Shown here piece after piece: positions 58,147 to 64,000 of a DNA stretch of 64,000 nt (position 1 is its first letter; every line of letters starts with the position of its first letter). The position numbers and the translations under genes were made by a program. Under the pieces are notes generated by a model. The model did no database searches, had not been told where the DNA came from, and saw only the letters and a program-made list of their open reading frames with translations. The stretch is from Periplaneta americana (taxonomy: Eukaryota > Arthropoda > Insecta > Blattodea > Blattidae): positions 23,616,391-23,680,390 of the forward strand of contig NC_091127.1 in assembly GCF_040183065.1 (NCBI RefSeq), given 5' to 3'.

Positions 58147-58310
58147 TGCATGCATTATCCTATTTTAGACATATGCTTAAATCTTTCTGCATGCATTATT
58201 CTATGTTAGACATAAGCTTAAATCTTTTTGCATGCATTATTCTATTTTAGACATATGCTCAAATCTTTCTGCATGCATTATCCTATGTTAGACATAAGCT
58301 TAAATCATTC
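58147..58310. repeat. 41-bp tandem repeat, four copies
   Basis: TGCATGCATTATYCTATKTTAGACATAWGCTTAAATCTTTC starts at 58147, 58188, 58229 and 58270. Alternating TTTTAGACATATGC and TGTTAGACATAAGC variants suggest an 82-bp two-unit ancestor. Confidence 0.9.
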
Positions 58311-58326
58311 TACGTGTATAACATTT

Positions 58327-58925
58327 TTTTTTTTTTAATAATTTATTGATCGATCAGTGCATTTAGCGCTATACAGATCATTTCTAAAGAAAATATAAAT
58401 ACAATACATGACACTGAATTGAGGGCAGCCTAGATTGGGCTCCTCAATGAACAAAAATAGGCTAATTGTTAATAAATAATTATTTACATAGGTTGGTGTG
58501 ATGATAAATTTTGATTATAATATGAGGTCCATTGGAAGTCGGCTCTTGATTCTGGTGGGAAATGTGGACTTCCTTCCGAGAGAGTAGAGGATGGCACCTG
58601 GAACATTTTCTAGGTTGTTATAGAACTTTTTAGCTTGTGAATGAATAAACTGTTTGACTGTGTCAATACCAGTTTCTCTGTGTAGTTGGCTGTTACGGAC
58701 AAACCAAGGAGAATTGAGTGAAATTCGTAGGATTTCATTTTGAAATGACTGGATGTGTTTAATTTCACTTATTGCAGCTCCTCCCCAGACAGGACAGGCA
58801 TAAAGCAGTAGAGGTCGTAATAGAGATGTGTAAAGTAGCATGCAATTTTGTAGCTTTAGAGATGATTTCTTGTTTAATTCAACATAAGTTGAAAAGAACA
58901 TTCGAAACATTCGAAAAGAAAAAAA
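58327..58925 (-). pseudogene. Jockey-like LINE 3' end, minus strand
   Basis: The minus-strand frame 58931-58515 (138 residues) reads CMLLYTSLLRPLLLYACPVW, then IKHIQSFQNEILRISL, PWFVRNSQLHRETGIDTVKQ, and stops. The 'YTSLLRP-L-Y--P-WG-A' region and 'IQ-FQN--LR' are typical of the domain after the Jockey-clade RT. The 3' UTR (58327-58514) ends in an A-run, seen as T at 58327-58338. It is truncated at its 5' side, and no target duplication was found. Confidence 0.8.
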
Positions 58926-59035
58926 AAACAATGACAGATAGGTTAGTACAGCCTTGAGGATTTCAGTCTCAGTAGTTGCATTTGTGCCTATCTATTTTAC
59001 GTCAAAACTACTGAGTTAAATAAACAGTTCTAGGC

Positions 59036-59160
59036 GCACCATTAGCTGAATGACTAGAACACTGGCTTTCCATGCTGGTCATCAAGATTCGAATGCTGAC
59101 AGGTCCAAGTAGAATTTGTGATGGAAAAGTCACCAAGCCGCCAAAAGAAATAAAAAATGA
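59036..59160 (+). repeat. tRNA-derived SINE relic
   Basis: The head GGCGCACCATTAGCTGAATG, ACTAGAACACTGGCTTTCCA, and B-box-like AGATTCGAATGC match the minus-strand copy at 30541 and the one at 2766. The body GTAGAATTTGTGATGG leads into spacer. Confidence 0.65.
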
Positions 59161-59274
59161 CTCTACACTGCTCCTTGCTCTGGAGAAACATTTCAGTCGA
59201 CAGGAACAGTTTTTGTGTAGGAAAATTTCTTCCTTTCACCATTTGTCCTTTCCTGGTAATGTAATCTTGCTCAC

Positions 59275-59396
59275 TGTATCGCTGACGTTTTCGGATATTA
59301 ATTTTCCTTGCTGCTCTATTGGGTAAACACTCTTCTCTATATTTTTCTCATTGGGCTCTAGATCAGTAGGTTTACTGCCATCAGCAGATCTATTGA
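59275..59396 (-). CDS. Candidate internal exon, possibly of a zinc-finger gene
   Basis: On the minus strand a strong acceptor (TTATTATCTTTACAG) precedes a 122-bp frame reading NRSADGSKPTDLEPNEKNIE, KSVYPIEQQGKLISENVSDT, bounded by a fair donor (GTGAGC, 59269-59274). Alternatively the frame continues to a stop at 59236 (VSKITLPGKDKW). The amino-acid composition is protein-like rather than repeat-driven. The acidic, spacer-like text would suit the linker upstream of the zinc fingers at 57.9 kb on the same strand. I recognise no domain, and the link to the fingers is inference. Confidence 0.35.
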
Positions 59397-60700
59397 CTGT
59401 AAAGATAATAACAAAAAAAGTCATGCAAAATTATTCCATTTTAAGTGTACACCTTCACCTTATTTGTGTGTTCAATAACTTCACTATGTCTGGTGGTATT
59501 TTTACAGAATAAGTTTATATTCCATTCTGTTAACATGTTAGTTACTTATGTATGCTGTTTTATAAATCATTGCACATATAAGAACAGCAGTTTATCACTT
59601 GATGAGTTATTTAAAAACAAAATGAAGCACATTATTATATCATAAGCATAACTTAACTAATGCATAATTAGGTAATTACTTCAATTGTTTTTAGTGACCT
59701 TCATTTTCAATACCTGACTTGCTCCCAGTTGCATCAAGTACCAACAACTAACTATCCACTTAGTTTGATTCAAATAATGTTTTAATTCATCGCATAAATG
59801 AAAATAGCAGTAATTACTGAATAAAACAAAAAAAAAAAAAAACACGAAGTAAACAGCACAGGTTGCTAAGTGAGATCAGCGAATAGGGATTATAAAGAAT
59901 GGACACTGAGTGAATTTTCCTGTGTTTTGTTTCTCTGTGCACCAGCGTTTAGTTCCACTTTCAAGTGTTAGAGGTTAGTGTAATCGAGCATAGGCTAATA
60001 TAATAATTGAGTATAGAGTTGAGACACAGGATCCAAACATCGCCCATCTTATTGCATAATCCAGTAATGCTTTGCTTCAAATAAATTCAAGTTAACTGCT
60101 TTTCCTTATTTCTCAGTGACAAACTAGTTGTAATAAAATTTGTTTATATTTCAGATATAATAAATTATATTATAAAATAATATAATACACTATAAAATTA
60201 AGTATCGAATTAGTTTAATATTTGTATATCATATAATATAGGTATATGGTTTTACTTCTCATAAGAGTTTTGTTTTTCCATTTTCAGTGCTATCAAATAA
60301 TTACATATTTTAATTGTTGTTAGGGTCAACGTCTCAACTCTCATTATAAAGGAATTCTAGAGTCTAGACATTACAGTTAATGACGGATTTATTATTTTAT
60401 GGATCCAATTTATTTTATTTGAGTACATAATGTACCTAGATGTATTAATTATATGTGTTATATTTCCGTTGTGTTGACTGCCAGCTGGTGTGATGTCAGC
60501 GCCAGCTCTAGGGAGAAAGCAGAATCTCACGCTCTAGCTGGCTTGAAGGTCAGTCCAGCTACATCAAAGGTACTGACGCGAAGTGTCCATACATAGTTAC
60601 CTATACGCTGGTGAAATAACTTGCTTCACTTGTTTTCTGACAAAATAATAATATGTTTCAGTGTTCCGGTGAAGTGCTATCACCTATTGCCAAACCATTA

Positions 60701-60752
<52 letters not shown>

Positions 60753-61495
60753 GTAAATTAAGCTTCCCTTATTAAAAGGTTGCCAGATTTGACAAAGCGT
60801 ATTATATATAACTTGGAAACACATCTAAAAGATCTTTCACTGTTGTATCTATTAAACCTTAAATTAGAACATGTTTAATTATTGTTCTTGCACCTTTTGT
60901 ATTTTGTAGTAGGCTATATCTTGTTGCCATGAGCAGTTATATTTGTCGTCCAATCAGTATTAAAGGGTATTCACTAAAAAGATTAATTAACAGAGTAGCT
61001 GGTAAGAATTCACCTGTTGCAACAAATACTTTAACTTTCATTGTAACTCATGAGTTTACTAGTCATGTAATATAGGTAATGCTTTATTTCAGTAAGTTTC
61101 TCAGCCTAATACATAGGCCTATTGCGAAAGTTTTGTATTTGATGTCCCTTCCTATACCGGTACAAAAAATTACCCAGAGGCAATAATGAAACAATATTAT
61201 ATTAGTGAAGCAAAGTTAAATGAAAATGTCTAAGAAAAAAAGTAATCTGACCAAATAAGCCACACATAATCACTCTGACAATAAAGTCTCAGAGTTCAAA
61301 TTCGGAACCCTGGTAAGAAGCAGTCAGCTGACTGATCATGGAGACTTTGATGTAAAATTAGATTAGATATATGCAAGACAGGATTAGGCTACAGTTTTAT
61401 TACAATGAATGAAGTTAAGTACTTTATAAACTCCATATTGTAGTACCTTTTTTAATACCTGACATAATGATCACAGAAACCTGCAGAAAAGTATG
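59397..61495. other. No gene seen; AT-rich spacer with microsatellite
   Basis: Contains an A-run at 59826-59841 and an AAT array at 60703-60751. No protein domain or paired termini were found in 2.1 kb. Confidence 0.45.
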
Positions 61496-63562
61496 AGGTA
61501 ATGGAGGGTAAGTGTGCGCACTTAGTTTTAATTCGTTCATAATATGGTCGTCTGTTATTATTTTGTTACATTAAGTAGGTGTTCATACACAATGAAACTT
61601 TAAGAATATTTATGCATTGTTAAAACTGCCTGTAGTGATCATCATTTGTTGTGGCACACAAGTATAGACAAGTTGGCGAATGCGAACACTTAGACGACAT
61701 ATGCGGGTAAGTGTACGCAGAATGTCGGCTAACTGTGCGCACTTTTTAATGTATGTTTTCTTTAGTTTCACTGCGTTACAACAGGCCTATATTGCAACAG
61801 TTTATTAACACAGATCACAGAGAAATGTTCCATGTCCTTCATATGACGTGCACAACTCGTGCTACCTCTCGTCACACCCATTACACTCTACCCAATTTTC
61901 TTCATTAGATACATCACACCCAGGGCAGATGTGTATCTTCTCTGATGGAGTTGATCACTAGATGTGCTAGACCCGAATGTGAGCTGTGTGCAGTGGAAGT
62001 TTTCGATTGGGTTCCTTCATATTCTTTTACACCCTTTAGTAATTTTGGACACTTGAGGATCCGATTTTGAAAGCTACTTTTCAGTTCTTGCTTTCAGCCT
62101 TTCTTGTTTCTTCTTTTCTTCCTCCTGTTTCAAGTTTTGCTTCTTCACAAGATTGTTTTTATACGGAGACGATGTTAAAATGTCTCATTGCTGTTCTTTT
62201 TTCCTTTTGTTCTGATTTTCATATTTAGGTAAGGAATGAATGTTGGTGATTGGTACTTGAGGTAAACTAATGGGACTGGTTGGTTGAATTGTCTAATTAG
62301 TCGACCTGTCATTTGTTTCTTGGTTGTTCATATTCAATTTTTCTCCTTCTTCCTGTTCTCTATTTATATCTTCATCTCTGTTACTATTTGCTGACTGACC
62401 AAGATCTTCAGCAATCGGCAAGTCGATTTTGGTTACCTCAGATGGTAAAAAATCATCATCATTGAACACGTGTGGATTGCAAGGATACATGCATGTGTCA
62501 CGGAAAGCCGCCACAGCATTTCGAGCAGTTGCCAACCCCTCAAAGGCTGCGCGAAATAGACCAGACACTTCTATCTGGGTTACAGCTCTGCCAGGATTAC
62601 TGCAAAGTCACTTTTCTACTTCTTTGGCATAGAATTTCTTGAATGGGGTGAATATTACTTTATCTAATGACTGAAGTATATGACTAGCATGGGGTGGCAA
62701 CGTAATAGGACAATGCTGTGTTGTCTGCAGAATTCCACAGCTGAAAGTGAGCAATGTGAGACATAGTTATTAAGAACCAAGAGGTCTGGATCATCCACTG
62801 AAGATTTAACATGCTTGGCAAAATGTTCCAATCAAACAAGGAACAGTTCTGAATTCATGTATCGAGATTCACTAACAAGTCCAAGAGAACCTGCAGGGGA
62901 GTTGTTACAGAGCTCCGGGAAAAATCAAAGCAGATGTATAAAGTTCCCTGTTTGGTTTACACAAAAAAACAGCAGTCACTACTTGATCTCTTTCAGCCGA
63001 TTATATTTTCTTTATGGACTTCTTTTCCTTTGTAACAACGACTTTAGCCGTCTTATCAGGAACAGTCGACACTCCGGTCTCATCCATGTTGAACAATCTA
63101 TGGGGAGGGAATTTGTACTTTCCCAAACATTCCTTGAGATTCTCAAAGTAGCAGTCAACCTGCACCTTGTCGAAACTGGCGCGCACACTTGCCCGGCTAT
63201 TGTAATGTCTTGTTCAATCCGGTGTAGATGGAACAAGTGCTGCTAGTTCCAGGCGGGAATAACGGCATCCTCACCAGCAATAACAGCATTCTCCAAGGTA
63301 TTAATAGTAATCTTATACATTTATTGCAGAGAGACCAATACCTTATCTTACTTCATCGCAAAATTACAGTCAAGTTAGCGAAATATAACAATTTACCTGT
63401 CTCAATAATGTAATCGTACGAATAAAGCACCCACAGCGTTAAAACAACTCTTACAGATTACACTACCATTCTAGACTGTCAGCTGTCGTCCATTGTTGCC
63501 AACAGCTGAAAAATGCGACTGCGTATACTTGACCGCCTGCGCATAGTTACCCTCCATTACCT
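61496..63562 (-). mobile_element. pogo/Tigger-like element, 2.07 kb
   Basis: AGGTAATGGAGGGTAAGTGT at 61496 is mirrored by ATAGTTACCCTCCATTACCT ending at 63562. TA lies at 63563-63564 and at 61492-61493 (two bases from the left end). The interior codes on the minus strand for a decayed DDE transposase of the CENP-B/Tigger type with a C-terminal PHD-like finger. Secondary copies of GGTAAGTGTRCGCA and AACTGTGCGCAC near 61705-61745 look like subterminal repeats. Confidence 0.7.
61811..63210 (-). pseudogene. pogo/Tigger transposase with PHD-like C-terminus, inactivated
   Basis: In minus-strand order: RASFDKVQVDCYFENLKECL, then FPPHRLFNMDETGVSTVP (first catalytic Asp, codon 63082-63084). A stop at 63001 is followed by SAERDQVVTAV and ELYTSALIFPGAL. 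After frameshifts comes DLLVLNNYVSHCSLSAVEFC, in which the family's second Asp is Asn (62769-62771). LQSLDKVIFTPFKKFY keeps the third Asp (62662-62664), then a stop. GLFRAAFEGLATARNAVAAF leads to a 62293 stop. Beyond it CPGCDVSNEENWVECNGCDE, a TAG in place of the expected Trp, HELC and CDL form a PHD-like finger (61943-61811). The N-terminal HTH is not found. The PHD-like tail is a feature of many insect pogo-type proteins. Confidence 0.7.
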
Positions 63563-63599
63563 TATTCTATTATCCATGTGCTAAAAAGGATAAATGTTC

Positions 63600-64000
63600 A
63601 TCTTCTCTCTTACTTAAGAAAAGTCCCTTGTGCAGGTGCTTGTATTACCCTCTTTTGACTATGCTGACATTTTAGTGACTGACCTTTCCAGCGACAACAA
63701 AATGAAACTTCAACCTGGTCATAATTTGTGTATACGTTTTGTAAGCAATGTTCGCAAATATGATCATATTACCTCATCCCTGGAAGCAATAGGTTGGCTT
63801 AAACTAGATACGCAATAGCCCTGTCAAGACTCTGGAATTCGCTACCTGCTAGCAGGGACTGTCGAAATAAAAGTGAATTCAAACACAAACTTACTAGCAC
63901 TTGGTCAGTAATTGAGACTCGTTCAGACATGGCTTCTTGTAAATAGTTATCTTATTCTATCACAAAATATTTAAAAATCCAGTACGTATCTGAATACGTA
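63600..64000 (+). pseudogene. LINE C-terminal region, running off the window
   Basis: The plus strand reads FDYADILVTDLSSDNKMKL, IRFVSNVRKYDHIT and AIGWLKLDTQ with a stop at 63816. In the next frame it reads ALSRLWNSLPASRDCRNKSE then FKHKLTS. This is the 'FDY-D--Y-DLS---LQ--QN-CIRF----RKYDH' and 'WNSLP--R----FK-KL' pattern behind CR1/Jockey RT domains. The RT itself is missing at the 5' side and the 3' end is beyond 64000. Confidence 0.75.

Overview
This window reads as intergenic, repeat-saturated nuclear DNA of a large-genome insect, most likely a cockroach or a close blattodean relative. That assignment is an inference. It rests on a tRNA-derived SINE and on non-LTR retrotransposon tails with the WAGHVARMGES motif that I associate with cockroach and termite genomes. 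It is also supported by a degenerate CCTAA/TTAGG (arthropod telomere-type) stretch, very AT-rich spacers and abundant Tc1/mariner, hAT and pogo relics. There is no bacterial gene organisation, operon, CRISPR array or rRNA gene, and I found no intact protein-coding gene. Nearly all long open frames are transposase or reverse-transcriptase debris, or frames opened by short tandem repeats.

Layout. 1-6.5 kb: half of a foldback element, a TIR MITE sharing its edge, a hairpin-containing dispersed repeat and two tRNA-like SINE copies. 6.5-11.9 kb: a stack of nested insertions into one degenerate GTAAC-type simple repeat. The stack contains two tyrosine-recombinase-derived elements, an old Tourist-like palindromic MITE, a P-superfamily-like element carrying a THAP-type exon with a splice donor, and a hAT. 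12.2-21.1 kb: five more hAT elements, one inside another, each bounded by an 8-bp target duplication (one of these imperfect at 7/8), plus a small TIR MITE. 21.6-22.4 kb: ATATG-type pentanucleotide repeats. 23.2-23.8 kb: a LINE end. 24.6-30.0 kb: an 82-bp satellite with higher-order structure. 33.2-38.3 kb: an unrelated 64/67-bp satellite, also with higher-order structure.

38.5-44.4 kb: a complete foldback element, Tc1/mariner-type relics, a MITE, a third hairpin-repeat copy whose loop is flipped, and a tiny LINE insertion with a clear target duplication. 45-48 kb: a telomere-like stretch and two LINE 3' portions, the longer with a YADD polymerase motif. 48.2-49.7 kb: a ~157-bp tandem array split by a large palindromic MITE. 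50.4-53.5 kb: a SINE with a 13-bp duplication and a second hAT of the 12.7-kb family. 54.2-56.2 kb: a LINE with a 15-bp duplication that was later hit by a mariner whose transposase has three nonsense codons but otherwise stays in frame. 57-64 kb: a piggyBac-type MITE, a broken C2H2 zinc-finger sequence with a possible upstream exon, a Jockey-like LINE end, a pogo/Tigger element whose transposase ends in a PHD-like finger, and a LINE end running off the window.

The genes do not work together as a pathway. What the window records is an order of insertions. The least ordinary items are the THAP-exon element, the tyrosine-recombinase derivatives, the loop-flipped hairpin repeat and the two satellites.
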